The notes: generated from the sequence alone by a model not told the origin. Shown: positions 1 to 6,183, numbered from the stretch's first letter. The stretch is 9,296 nt of DNA from Thermoleophilia bacterium (GCA_025964455.1 JAOPYU010000274.1:1-9296), one strand, 5' to 3'. Translations and numbers: made by a program.

Positions 1-1
1 T

Positions 2-1117
2 ACCTACGGTGAGACGCTCGCCGATGCGATGCGCCAGGCCCACATGCAGGGGACGCTCAACGCCGGGACGCTCAAGAAGCTCGAGGATTTCCACGCGCTG
101 CTCGACACGTTGCGCGCACACGCGCTGCAGAGCACGTCGGTCGCGGGCTCGATCGAGTTCGTCTACGAGCGCAGCGGACTGCTGACGTCGCTGCACGCCG
201 AGGACACGATCGAGGCGCAGGGCCGGCTCGAGAACCTCGGCGAGCTCGTCAACGTGGCCCGCGAGTACGACGTCGTCAATCCGGGCGGGTCCCTCGAGGA
301 GTTCCTGCAGGCGCTGTCGCTGCAGTCGCAGGCCGACGACATCGAGTCGAGCGGCGGCCAGATCACCCTCATGACGATCCACAACGCCAAGGGCCTCGAG
401 TACAACGTGGTGTTCGTGACCGGCATGGAGGAGGGGCTCTTCCCGCACTCGCGATCGATCCAGGACGGCGACGTGGAGGAGGAGCGGCGGCTCGCCTACG
501 TCGGCATCACGCGCGCTCGCGAGCGGCTCACGCTCGTGCACGCGCGAAGCCGCAGCGTCTTCGGGCGGCGCCAGTACAACACGCCCAGCAGGTTCCTGGC
601 CGAGTTACCGGAGGACCACGTCGTCCACGAGGGGCAGACCGGCGGCGGGGCGGCGAGCTGGGGCGGCGGTTCCGGCAGCGCCGGCGCATGGGGTCGCGGC
701 TCCGGCGGCGGGTCCGACTGGGGATCCGGGCTCGACGATGGCGCAGGCGCGCTGGGTTCGAGCGGCTGGAAGCAATCGCGCGGCGGCGGTCAGCGTCGAG
801 CGGGCGGCGGCGACGAGTTCGGATCGACCTTCGGCTCCAAGGCCAGCTCGGGTTCGAGCGGGTGGGGCAGCTCCGACGGCACGAGCGCCTCCGGGGCGAG
901 CGGCACGCTCTTCGGGAGCGGCGCTGCCGAGTCGCATCAGTCCAAGCGCTGGAAGCCCCCGGCGCCGGAGCTCAGCATCGGCGACCGGGTTCGCCACGGC
1001 ACCTTCGGCGAGGGCGTCGTGCTCCAGAGCGACGGCGGCGACATGGTGGTGATCCGGTTCGAGGACGGCAGCGAGCGGCGCCTCATGCTCTCCTACGCGC
1101 CGATCGAGAAGCTCTGA
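2..1117 (+). CDS. pcrA: PcrA/UvrD-like superfamily 1A DNA helicase, C-terminal part (5' truncated by window)
   Basis: The frame is open from base 2 and ends with TGA at 1115-1117, so the gene starts upstream of the window. Motif V is seen as MTIHNAKGLEY (about 371-403), followed by FVTGMEEGLFPHSRS. Motif VI is EEERRLAYVGITRARERL (about 476-529), with the arginine that senses nucleotide in this family. This order, and the GMEEGLFPHSRS stretch, are typical of ATP-dependent 3'-5' helicases PcrA/UvrD, which act in repair, replication restart and removal of obstacles. After the helicase core comes a low-complexity Gly/Ser/Trp linker (about 632-970). The last 48 residues (from LSIGDRVRHGTFGEGVV) form the small Tudor/SH3-like domain that in PcrA/UvrD contacts RNA polymerase. 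The linker seems long for the family. UvrD versus PcrA naming cannot be settled from this part alone. The next gene begins 44 bases later. Confidence 0.93.
   Translation, partial: TYGETLADAMRQAHMQGTLNAGTLKKLEDFHALLDTLRAHALQSTSVAGSIEFVYERSGLLTSLHAEDTIEAQGRLENLGELVNVAREYDVVNPGGSLEEFLQALSLQSQADDIESSGGQITLMTIHNAKGLEYNVVFVTGMEEGLFPHSRSIQDGDVEEERRLAYVGITRARERLTLVHARSRSVFGRRQYNTPSRFLAELPEDHVVHEGQTGGGAASWGGGSGSAGAWGRGSGGGSDWGSGLDDGAGALGSSGWKQSRGGGQRRAGGGDEFGSTFGSKASSGSSGWGSSDGTSASGASGTLFGSGAAESHQSKRWKPPAPELSIGDRVRHGTFGEGVVLQSDGGDMVVIRFEDGSERRLMLSYAPIEKL
632..970 (+). other. Gly/Ser/Trp low-complexity linker inside the helicase
   Basis: These roughly 113 codons join the helicase core to the C-terminal Tudor-like domain. 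They are dominated by Gly and Ser, with single tryptophans recurring as ASWGGG, GAWGRG, SDWGSG, SSGWKQ, SSGWGS and KRWKPP. The first three Trp are exactly ten residues apart. The segment is predicted to be disordered. It is part of the gene, not a separate ORF: the other open frames across it are arginine/alanine-rich shadows. Confidence 0.8.
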
Positions 1118-1150
1118 CCGCAGGGCGTTTCGAGATTCGTTGGTCGCGGC

Positions 1151-1155
1151 AGGAG
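1151..1155 (+). promoter_or_regulatory. Shine-Dalgarno that fixes the GTG start at 1162
   Basis: AGGAG lies six bases before the GTG at 1162. The reading frame stays open far upstream into the helicase gene (to 688), so this site is what decides the start. The residues after the GTG form a signal peptide, which supports the choice. Confidence 0.75.
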
Positions 1156-1161
1156 CATGGC

Positions 1162-2262
1162 GTGCTGCGAACATGTCTCCTGATGCTCGTCTGCGCGCTG
1201 TCGTGCGCGCTCGCCATGCCATCCACTGCTGGCGCGACGGTGAGCCCCCTCGACACGACCGGTTGCTCGGGCGCTGCTGTCGATCTCGGGAACGTCAGCG
1301 CCGGCGGCAACTACGTGACGACCACTGACTGCACGATCGCGATCACCAACGACGACGCTGGCGGCGTCACCGTGAAGGCAGCCCAGTTCGACGGGTTGAA
1401 CAACCTCTTCGACGTCGGGACCAACCCCGCTGCGCTCCCGGACTACTCGAACGGTGCGTGGACGAGCGGCGTCGGTCACGCCGGCGCGTGTCTGCGGGCA
1501 GTGACCGGCGTGCTGACGGCGAGCTGGTCCGCCGCAGGCACCTGCAACCCCGTAGACGGGCTCGCATGGAACGCCGTGCAGGCCACGCCCGCATCGCCAA
1601 GCACCACGGTGGCGTCGTCCGCCGCCGCGGTGACCGGTGCGACGGTGGCGCTTCGCTTCGGCATCAGCCTCCCAGCCAACATTCCCGCAGGCAGCTATGC
1701 GGGCACCGTGACCGTCGTGGCCTTCGACGCCGGCAACTCGTCGTCGGCGAACATCGCGGTCACGTTCACGGTACCGGCCTCGCTCAGCGTGACGCCGTGT
1801 GCGGATTCCGTGCTCGCGCTCGGAAGCGTCGCTCGCGGCTCGAGCACGATCAGTGGCAGCGACTGTCTCGTGTCGTTCGGCACGACCAACAATGCGGCAG
1901 GCGTGACCCTGTCGATCAGCGATTCGAGCGACGGGACCGGGCTCGCGAGCGGCGGCAGCAACTTCATCTTCGACTACGACGCGGGGACGAATGACTGGAC
2001 CGGGACGTTGCCGCTGGTCGGGTACTGCGTGCGGACCATCGCGTCTGCGACGCCTGGCGGCGGTATCACGCCGGACGGTACATGCAGCGCGCTGGATGGC
2101 GACTGGGTCGGTGCCCGCAACGCGGCCCCCGACGTCCTTGCGACGACGACCGGTGTCGGCAACGGCACCGTCAACCTGCGCGTCGGCGTCCGTACGACCC
2201 CCGGCACGGTGCCGGGCGTGTACACCCAGTCCGTGGCGCTGACGGTGGTCGCGAATCCATGA
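1162..2262 (+). CDS. Secreted protein with two tandem four-cysteine beta-rich domains, family unknown
   Basis: A GTG start preceded by AGGAG gives 366 residues, ending at TGA 2260-2262. Residues 1-25 form a signal peptide (one basic residue, a Leu/Val/Ala-rich core, then AMPSTAGA, with likely cleavage after Ala25). The mature part is Gly/Ser/Thr/Val/Asp-rich and beta-like, and it splits into two homologous halves. Half one has Cys at 35, 57, 110 and 128; half two at 213, 235, 289 and 308. The spacings are 22/53/18 and 22/54/19. Each half ends in a similar strand (ALRFGISLP..IPAGSYAGTVTV and NLRVGVRTTPGTVPGVYTQ). There is no LPXTG motif, C-terminal membrane helix, S-layer anchor or clear lipobox, so the protein is probably released or bound to a partner. 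The PAG-Y-x-G-x-V-x-V style ending recalls spore-coat U/pilin-like beta sandwiches, but this is only a resemblance. I do not recognise the family. Its stop overlaps the start of the RTX gene, which implies coupled translation. Confidence 0.85.
   Translation: MLRTCLLMLVCALSCALAMPSTAGATVSPLDTTGCSGAAVDLGNVSAGGNYVTTTDCTIAITNDDAGGVTVKAAQFDGLNNLFDVGTNPAALPDYSNGAWTSGVGHAGACLRAVTGVLTASWSAAGTCNPVDGLAWNAVQATPASPSTTVASSAAAVTGATVALRFGISLPANIPAGSYAGTVTVVAFDAGNSSSANIAVTFTVPASLSVTPCADSVLALGSVARGSSTISGSDCLVSFGTTNNAAGVTLSISDSSDGTGLASGGSNFIFDYDAGTNDWTGTLPLVGYCVRTIASATPGGGITPDGTCSALDGDWVGARNAAPDVLATTTGVGNGTVNLRVGVRTTPGTVPGVYTQSVALTVVANP
1264..2259 (+). repeat. Tandem protein-level duplication of a ~170-residue four-Cys domain
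   Basis: Copy one runs from about codon 35 (1264) to codon 205, and copy two from about codon 213 (1798) to the C-terminus. Cysteine order and spacing are nearly identical, and each copy shares the order: C..LG(N/S)V..G, DC, N.(D/A)AGVT, (A/Y)C(L/V)R, GTC, W, LR.G, G.Y. The DNA has diverged, so this is an old duplication. Confidence 0.75.
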
Positions 2263-3719
2263 TGCGACGAACCGCACCCTTCCTGCTGCTGCTCGCGTTG
2301 CTGGCAGCAGCGCCCGTGTCGCGAGCGACGGTGGTCACGCCGAGCGTCACTGTCACGAACGCGGCGCCGCTTGCGACGACCCTCGGCCTCCCGGCCGACG
2401 GCGCGCCGCAGTCGACATCGCCCACGCTCAGCGGCTCATTCACCGACCCGGAGGGTGACACCGGCCAAGTGCAGTTCGACCTGTGCCGCACGAGCGACTG
2501 TTCGACGCCCCCGGCGATCTTCACGATCATGAGCCCTGGAGGGGCGAGCGGCACCACGCCGGCCGTCACGTCGGTACCGCTCACTCCGGGCGTCTACTTC
2601 TGGCGCGCCCGCGGCGTCGACCAGTACGGCGGGCAGGGCCCATTCACGGCGATCCGGTCGTTCACCGCAGACCTCGCACCGGTCACTCCCGCGAAGCTCG
2701 CACCGGTCGCGGACGTGGTGGTCGACACGACCCCGACGCTTGCGGCCTCCTTCGAGGACCCCGATCCGTTGGACCTGGGCATCCTCGAGTTCGAGGTGTG
2801 TTCGGACATCGCCTGCGCGAGCATCCTCACCCGGGGCCAGACCACTGGCCAGATCCCCGGATCGCTCGGCGCGTACACGTTCACGACTCCGTTCCCGACC
2901 GGCTCCGTCCTGTTCTGGCGCGTGCGCGGCATCGACCTGCTGGGCATGCCGAGCTCGTACACCACCCCGCGACGCATGCTCGTCGAGGGCCGGGTCGTCC
3001 TCGACGATGCGGGGGGCAGCTATGTCGGCTCGAGTGGCGCCGATACCGTCGAAGGTGGCGACGGCGACGACACGATCGACGGCGCTGGCGGTGACGACAC
3101 CATCCTCGGCGGAGGCGGCGAGGACGCCATCGACGGCGGTGACGGCGACGACAGCGTCAACGGTGGCAATGGCGACGACGACATCGACGGTGAGGCCGGC
3201 AACGACATCCTCGTCGGCGGCAACGGCGATGACCTGATCCGCGGCTGCATCGGCAACGATCGCATCTTCGGGAACGGTGGCAACGACCGGCTGTTCGGGT
3301 GCGCTGGTACCGATCGCATCGACGGCGGAGTCGGCAACGACCTCGTCGACGGTGGGGCGGGCAACGACGTGCTCATCGGCTTCGCAGGAAACGACCAGGT
3401 GCGCGGGGGCGTCGGTAACGACGTCCTCGATGGGGGCCGTGGCAACGATCGGCTCGTCGGCGGTCGCGGCACCGATCGAATCGTCGCGGGCGCCGGGACG
3501 GACGCCGTCGACTCGCGCGAGACCGTGGCGCGCTCGCGCGCGCACGCGCTCGCCACGGAGATCCTCGAATCGCTGCTGCCCGACAGCGCTCCCGTGCTAC
3601 GCCGCGTCCGGGACGTGGTCCGGTGCGGTGCGGGCGTCGATCGGGTCAGGGCCGACGCGACCGACGTTGTCGCGCGCGATTGCGAATACCTCAATGGACG
3701 ACGTCGCAAGTTCCGGTGA
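2259..3719 (+). CDS. Secreted RTX (haemolysin-type calcium-binding) protein with two FN3/Ig-like domains
   Basis: The protein has 486 residues from the first ATG of ATGATG; the second ATG (2262) is also possible. Residues 1-23 are a signal peptide (MMRR, a Leu/Ala core, cleavage after VSRA). Two beta-sandwich repeats follow at about 43-138 and 147-240. Each has a (D)P-x-G/D turn, a C-x4-C pair (C76/C81 and C181/C186) and an FWR(A/V)RG.D motif like FN3-type domains. Residues 257-418 are 18 consecutive nonapeptides of the GGxGxDxUx type, which in RTX proteins fold as a calcium-bound parallel beta-roll outside the cell. The C-terminal 68 residues are basic and carry RCGAGVDRVRADATD and ARDCE, with C456 and C475. 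No protease, lipase or toxin domain is present, so a structural, adhesive or calcium-binding role is more likely than enzymatic. The signal peptide argues for Sec/Tat export rather than type I RTX secretion. It overlaps the upstream gene by ATGA. Confidence 0.9.
   Translation: MMRRTAPFLLLLALLAAAPVSRATVVTPSVTVTNAAPLATTLGLPADGAPQSTSPTLSGSFTDPEGDTGQVQFDLCRTSDCSTPPAIFTIMSPGGASGTTPAVTSVPLTPGVYFWRARGVDQYGGQGPFTAIRSFTADLAPVTPAKLAPVADVVVDTTPTLAASFEDPDPLDLGILEFEVCSDIACASILTRGQTTGQIPGSLGAYTFTTPFPTGSVLFWRVRGIDLLGMPSSYTTPRRMLVEGRVVLDDAGGSYVGSSGADTVEGGDGDDTIDGAGGDDTILGGGGEDAIDGGDGDDSVNGGNGDDDIDGEAGNDILVGGNGDDLIRGCIGNDRIFGNGGNDRLFGCAGTDRIDGGVGNDLVDGGAGNDVLIGFAGNDQVRGGVGNDVLDGGRGNDRLVGGRGTDRIVAGAGTDAVDSRETVARSRAHALATEILESLLPDSAPVLRRVRDVVRCGAGVDRVRADATDVVARDCEYLNGRRRKFR
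3027..3512 (+). repeat. Array of 18 RTX nonapeptides (27-bp coding units)
   Basis: Eighteen back-to-back nine-residue units occupy residues 257-418, without any break in register. Early units are close to consensus (GGDGDDTID, GGDGDDSVN, GGNGDDDID). Later ones favour GNDR or GTDR, and the last unit (AGAGTDAVD) is degenerate. Two units begin GC instead of GG (residues 330 and 348). At DNA level the units share GGCGACGAC-like stretches, which makes the array prone to gain or loss of units. Confidence 0.93.
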
Positions 3720-3750
3720 TCGGTCCTTGAGCACGGCGTCGATCGCGCCG

Positions 3751-3765
3751 ATGCCCTCCGGGCAT
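3751..3765 (+). promoter_or_regulatory. Short hairpin covering the cyclase start codon
   Basis: ATGCCC-TCC-GGGCAT is a perfect six-base inverted repeat with a three-base loop. The right arm includes the A and T of the ATG at 3764, and no Shine-Dalgarno is visible before it. In RNA it would hide the start codon, so translation may be low or depend on ribosomes finishing the RTX gene 44 bases upstream. A weaker repeat, CGGCG-N7-CGCCG (3734-3750), lies just before it and lacks a T-run, so I do not call it a terminator. Confidence 0.45.
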
Positions 3766-5155
3766 GTCGCACCCACCTGCCCGAGCCCCGTTCCAACGCC
3801 TCCTGGGTGGCGCGTGCCGTGCATTCACGCTCGCTGGATGGCTGGTTCCGGCACTGCTGCTCGTCGCAGGAGCCCAGTTCCAGCCCAGTGACCTGCTGCT
3901 CGCAGGGGTGCTGCTCGGGGTCGGGCTCGTGAGCGGCAAGCTCGAGATCGAGTTCAGGATCGCGGGTCGAGAGATATTCGTCGTCCCCGACGGCGTCGCC
4001 TGGGTGCTCGCCGCGATCGTCCTGGATCCCGTACTCGCGATGCTGGTCGCGCTCGCCAGTTGCCTGCCGAGCCTCGGCAATGGCCTGCGCCGTGAACTTG
4101 CCAACGGTGGCTCGCTGGCCGCGAACGTCGGTCTCGTCTCCGCGCTCGTGCACGCCGTCGCGCCCGATCCATCGGTCGACATGATGCTCGTCATCGGGCT
4201 GGCTGCAGCGATCGCCTTCGATGTCATCCTCAATGTCGACGGGCTGACCTACCTCGAGTCGCTGGAACGCGGCGCCGCGCGTGAGCACCTCGGCGACAGC
4301 TGGCTCGTCGCGGGCTTCGAAGTTGCCCTCCCGACCCTCGCGGTCGGCGTCGTGGCGCCGTTCATCGATGCACCACTCATCGCCGGGGTGGTGCTTGCCG
4401 GGTATCAGGCCATCACGTACGCAGGGCTGAGCGTGCTCAAGCGCGAGCAGGTCTTCCGCGCCCGGAGTCGTTACCTCGGTGACGCGTTCGCCCGGTACGT
4501 TCCGGCCAGCGTCGCCGAGCAATTGACGGAGGAGGAGGCCGCCATCACGCTGGGCGGCGACCTGGTCGAGGTGACCGTGATGTTCGTCGACGTCCGCGGG
4601 TTCACGAGCCTGTCCGAACGGCTCGCCCCCGCCGAGGTGGTGGTCCAGCTCAACGAGGTCCTGGGAGCATGCACGGAGGCGGTGTTCAGCACTGGCGGCA
4701 CGCTCGACAAGTTCACCGGTGACGGACTGATGGCCTTCTGGGGCGCGCCAGTCCGAACCGATGACGACGCGGCCCGGGCCTGCCGCTGCGCGCTCGACAT
4801 GCTCGAGCGGACGCGCGCACTCAACGCGGCGCGCCCCGATGACCAACCCCACCTGTACATCGGGATCGGCATCCACACGGGGCGGGCGCTCGTCGGCAAC
4901 ATCGGCCACGCCGACCGACTGGACTACACCGCGATCGGGGACACGGTCAACGTGGCTGCGCGGCTGGAAGCCAAGACCAAGGACGCTGGCTGCGACGCGC
5001 TCATCAGCGGTGCCACCTACGAGCGCCTGGTCGGCGCGACGGAGTTCGACCACCTCCCTTCGGCTGGCGAGCTCAAGGTGAAGGGTCGCATCGATGCCGT
5101 GGAGGCGTACGTGCTCGCGCGCGATGCCAGCGGTGTTCACGTCGACGCTGCGTGA
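3764..5155 (+). CDS. Membrane-anchored class III nucleotide cyclase (probable adenylate cyclase)
   Basis: The 463-residue protein makes cAMP (less likely cGMP) from a nucleoside triphosphate. Residues about 20-225 are strongly hydrophobic and hold roughly six to eight membrane segments (about 22-38, 44-58, 76-101, 118-132, 138-157, 181-200, 203-224). A linker (RSRYLGDAFARYVPASVAEQL) follows, and then the catalytic domain from about 265 to 452. The two metal-binding aspartates are D276 (MFVDVRGFTS) and D320 (GDGLMAFWG). K316 and T389 sit at the base-selecting positions in the Lys/Thr form of class IIIb adenylate cyclases (LDYTAIGDTVN). N396 and R400 (VNVAARLE) are the transition-state residues. 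All are intact, so one chain can form an active homodimer. The start at 3764 is the first possible one after an in-frame stop (3728-3730), but it lacks a Shine-Dalgarno. The gene lies 44 bases after the RTX gene and converges with the hydrolase gene 19 bases away. Confidence 0.93.
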   Translation: MSHPPARAPFQRLLGGACRAFTLAGWLVPALLLVAGAQFQPSDLLLAGVLLGVGLVSGKLEIEFRIAGREIFVVPDGVAWVLAAIVLDPVLAMLVALASCLPSLGNGLRRELANGGSLAANVGLVSALVHAVAPDPSVDMMLVIGLAAAIAFDVILNVDGLTYLESLERGAAREHLGDSWLVAGFEVALPTLAVGVVAPFIDAPLIAGVVLAGYQAITYAGLSVLKREQVFRARSRYLGDAFARYVPASVAEQLTEEEAAITLGGDLVEVTVMFVDVRGFTSLSERLAPAEVVVQLNEVLGACTEAVFSTGGTLDKFTGDGLMAFWGAPVRTDDDAARACRCALDMLERTRALNAARPDDQPHLYIGIGIHTGRALVGNIGHADRLDYTAIGDTVNVAARLEAKTKDAGCDALISGATYERLVGATEFDHLPSAGELKVKGRIDAVEAYVLARDASGVHVDAA

Positions 5156-5174
5156 GGTCGAGGCTGCGTGTGAA

Positions 5175-6044
5175 CTATTCCTGACGACCCATGAGCGAGG
5201 CGGTGGCCGCCGCGACGTCGCCGGTCCCGGCACGCACCGCGTCACGGGGATCACCGTCGAGCAGGAGCACACGGGCCGCCTCGTAGGCGCGGTCGCTCAG
5301 GTGATACATGCCGAAGTGGCTCGGCCCTGCACCGCGTCCGCTGTCACTCGCGACGGGGATGTTCCAGGCCCCGGGCAGCCAGCTCGACGCGGGATGCACG
5401 ATCAGGTCGGTTGTCGCCGAGAAGATCGAGGCGTAGCGTGGCGCGCGTGGGTCGCGCTTGGGCCCGAGCCGCAGCTGCGCGTCCTGCACCTCGATCGCCC
5501 GCAGCAGCTCGCTCCCGGTCAGCAGCTGCACGAGCGCCTCGGGCATCGCGGCACGCAACCAGCCGACCCCGCTGATCGCGTCGAACAGCGGCCGCAGGCC
5601 GATCCCTCGGTGCGGCGACGCCAGGGAGATGAGCCGGTCCACGCTCCCAAGCGAGCCGAGCCGCGCCACGGCCATGCGCGCAAGCACGCCGCCCTCGCTG
5701 AAGCCGATCACGTCGACCTTGGCGCTGCCGGTGCGCCGGCGCACGTCGGCGATGAAATCAGCGACCGCCTGCGCCGACTGCTCCATGTCGCCGAGACCGA
5801 CGGTCGGCGGGTCGAAGACGAACACCCGGAATCCGTCCGCCTCGAGCGAGCGCTTCCACTCGTTCCAGCCCTCCGGGGCATTTGCGAACCCGCCCACGAG
5901 GATGACCGGATCCGCGTTGGCCGCGCGCCGGGGGCCGACGGGCAGCTGTGCGCCGAGGCGTGCGGGCAGGGGAAAGAGATGCTCGATGAGCAGGAGTCCG
6001 CGAACCAGCGCGGTGTCGATGATGCTCCCCAGCACGTTCCCCAC
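5175..6044 (-). CDS. Alpha/beta-hydrolase, lipase/esterase-like (Lipase class 2 type)
   Basis: The 289-residue protein starts at GTG (6044-6042) and ends at TAG (5177-5175). The fold signature is complete: an oxyanion loop VILVGGFAN (47-55), the nucleophile elbow GFSEGG with S116, SPHRG (143-147), the acid loop SATTDLIVHP with D213, and the catalytic His in PSHFGMY (H243). The order and the SPH..T.D..V.P..HF pattern resemble actinobacterial triacylglycerol lipases/esterases of the Lipase_2/EstA type. Carboxylic ester hydrolysis is therefore likely, but the substrate is unknown. The N-terminus (ALVRGLLLIEHLFPLPARL) is hydrophobic and amphipathic rather than a clean signal peptide, so the location may be cytoplasmic or membrane-associated. 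The start lacks a clear Shine-Dalgarno. It is divergent from the PAP2 gene and convergent with the cyclase. Confidence 0.88.
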   Translation of the reverse strand: MGNVLGSIIDTALVRGLLLIEHLFPLPARLGAQLPVGPRRAANADPVILVGGFANAPEGWNEWKRSLEADGFRVFVFDPPTVGLGDMEQSAQAVADFIADVRRRTGSAKVDVIGFSEGGVLARMAVARLGSLGSVDRLISLASPHRGIGLRPLFDAISGVGWLRAAMPEALVQLLTGSELLRAIEVQDAQLRLGPKRDPRAPRYASIFSATTDLIVHPASSWLPGAWNIPVASDSGRGAGPSHFGMYHLSDRAYEAARVLLLDGDPRDAVRAGTGDVAAATASLMGRQE

Positions 6045-6153
6045 GGGATCATTCTGTCCGATTCGCCCGACGGATGATGCGCGTATCGACCCACCGGTGG
6101 CCTCCGCGGGCCGACCCCGGCCGCATCCGACGCTCCGGCGCCCGGTCGGCGGC

Positions 6154-6159
6154 TAGCAT
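6154..6159 (+). promoter_or_regulatory. Candidate -10 element of the PAP2 gene
   Basis: TAGCAT fits the TAnnnT pattern of actinobacterial -10 elements. It would place transcription start near 6166, inside the inverted repeat that follows. No convincing -35 hexamer is visible. The same TAG is an in-frame stop for the PAP2 frame, so the protein cannot extend further upstream. Confidence 0.4.
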
Positions 6160-6160
6160 T

Positions 6161-6177
6161 GGCGTCGCAGCGACGCC
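6161..6177. promoter_or_regulatory. Perfect inverted repeat, possible operator
   Basis: GGCGTCGC-A-GCGACGCC has eight-base arms around a single base. It ends six bases before the PAP2 ATG, where a Shine-Dalgarno would normally be. The one-base centre disfavours an RNA hairpin (loop too small unless inner pairs open) and favours a protein-bound DNA operator, overlapping the likely transcription start. Confidence 0.45.
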
Positions 6178-6183
6178 CCTCCC

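Larger units (their letters stand above)
6045..6183. promoter_or_regulatory. Divergent intergenic control region between hydrolase and PAP2 genes
   Basis: These 139 bases hold no plausible small gene. They contain a 10-base perfect palindrome CCACCGGTGG (6091-6100), a TAGCAT candidate -10 for the + strand gene (6154-6159), a 17-base inverted repeat (6161-6177) and, on the - strand, CAGAAT (6056-6051) twelve bases before the hydrolase GTG. Promoters for both directions must lie here or within the coding ends. Confidence 0.55.

Noticed and set aside
605..607. Rare TTA leucine codon in the helicase gene (bldA-type control)
   Set aside because: A single TTA in a housekeeping helicase, in a genome not shown to be Streptomyces, is not evidence of regulation.
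688..1161. Upstream extension of the four-Cys gene into the helicase gene
   Set aside because: The extension is Arg-rich shadow sequence of the helicase linker. AGGAG plus GTG at 1162 and the signal peptide mark the true start.
1192..1210. Possible lipoprotein cysteine in the signal peptide of the four-Cys protein (C11 or C15)
   Set aside because: Residues before these cysteines (MLV and ALS) do not fit the usual lipobox, and a good signal peptidase I site follows.
2082..2258. Upstream extension of the RTX gene
   Set aside because: It is out-of-frame sequence of the four-Cys gene and would bury the signal peptide. The ATGA overlap at 2259 is a normal coupled start.
1093..2277. 394-codon open frame on the - strand across the four-Cys gene
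   Set aside because: Arg/Ala/Gly-rich with no domains. The sense frame has a signal peptide, a ribosome site and duplicated cysteine spacing.
5156..5211. Terminator between the convergent cyclase and hydrolase genes
   Set aside because: The 19-base gap has no hairpin. GGCGG-TGG-CCGCC at 5199-5211 is small, lies within the hydrolase gene and has no T-run.
3020..5272. 750-codon open frame on the - strand, antisense to the RTX and cyclase genes
   Set aside because: Its Ser/Pro-rich repeats are the mirror of the RTX codons and the rest is low-complexity. The + strand genes have clear domains and catalytic residues.
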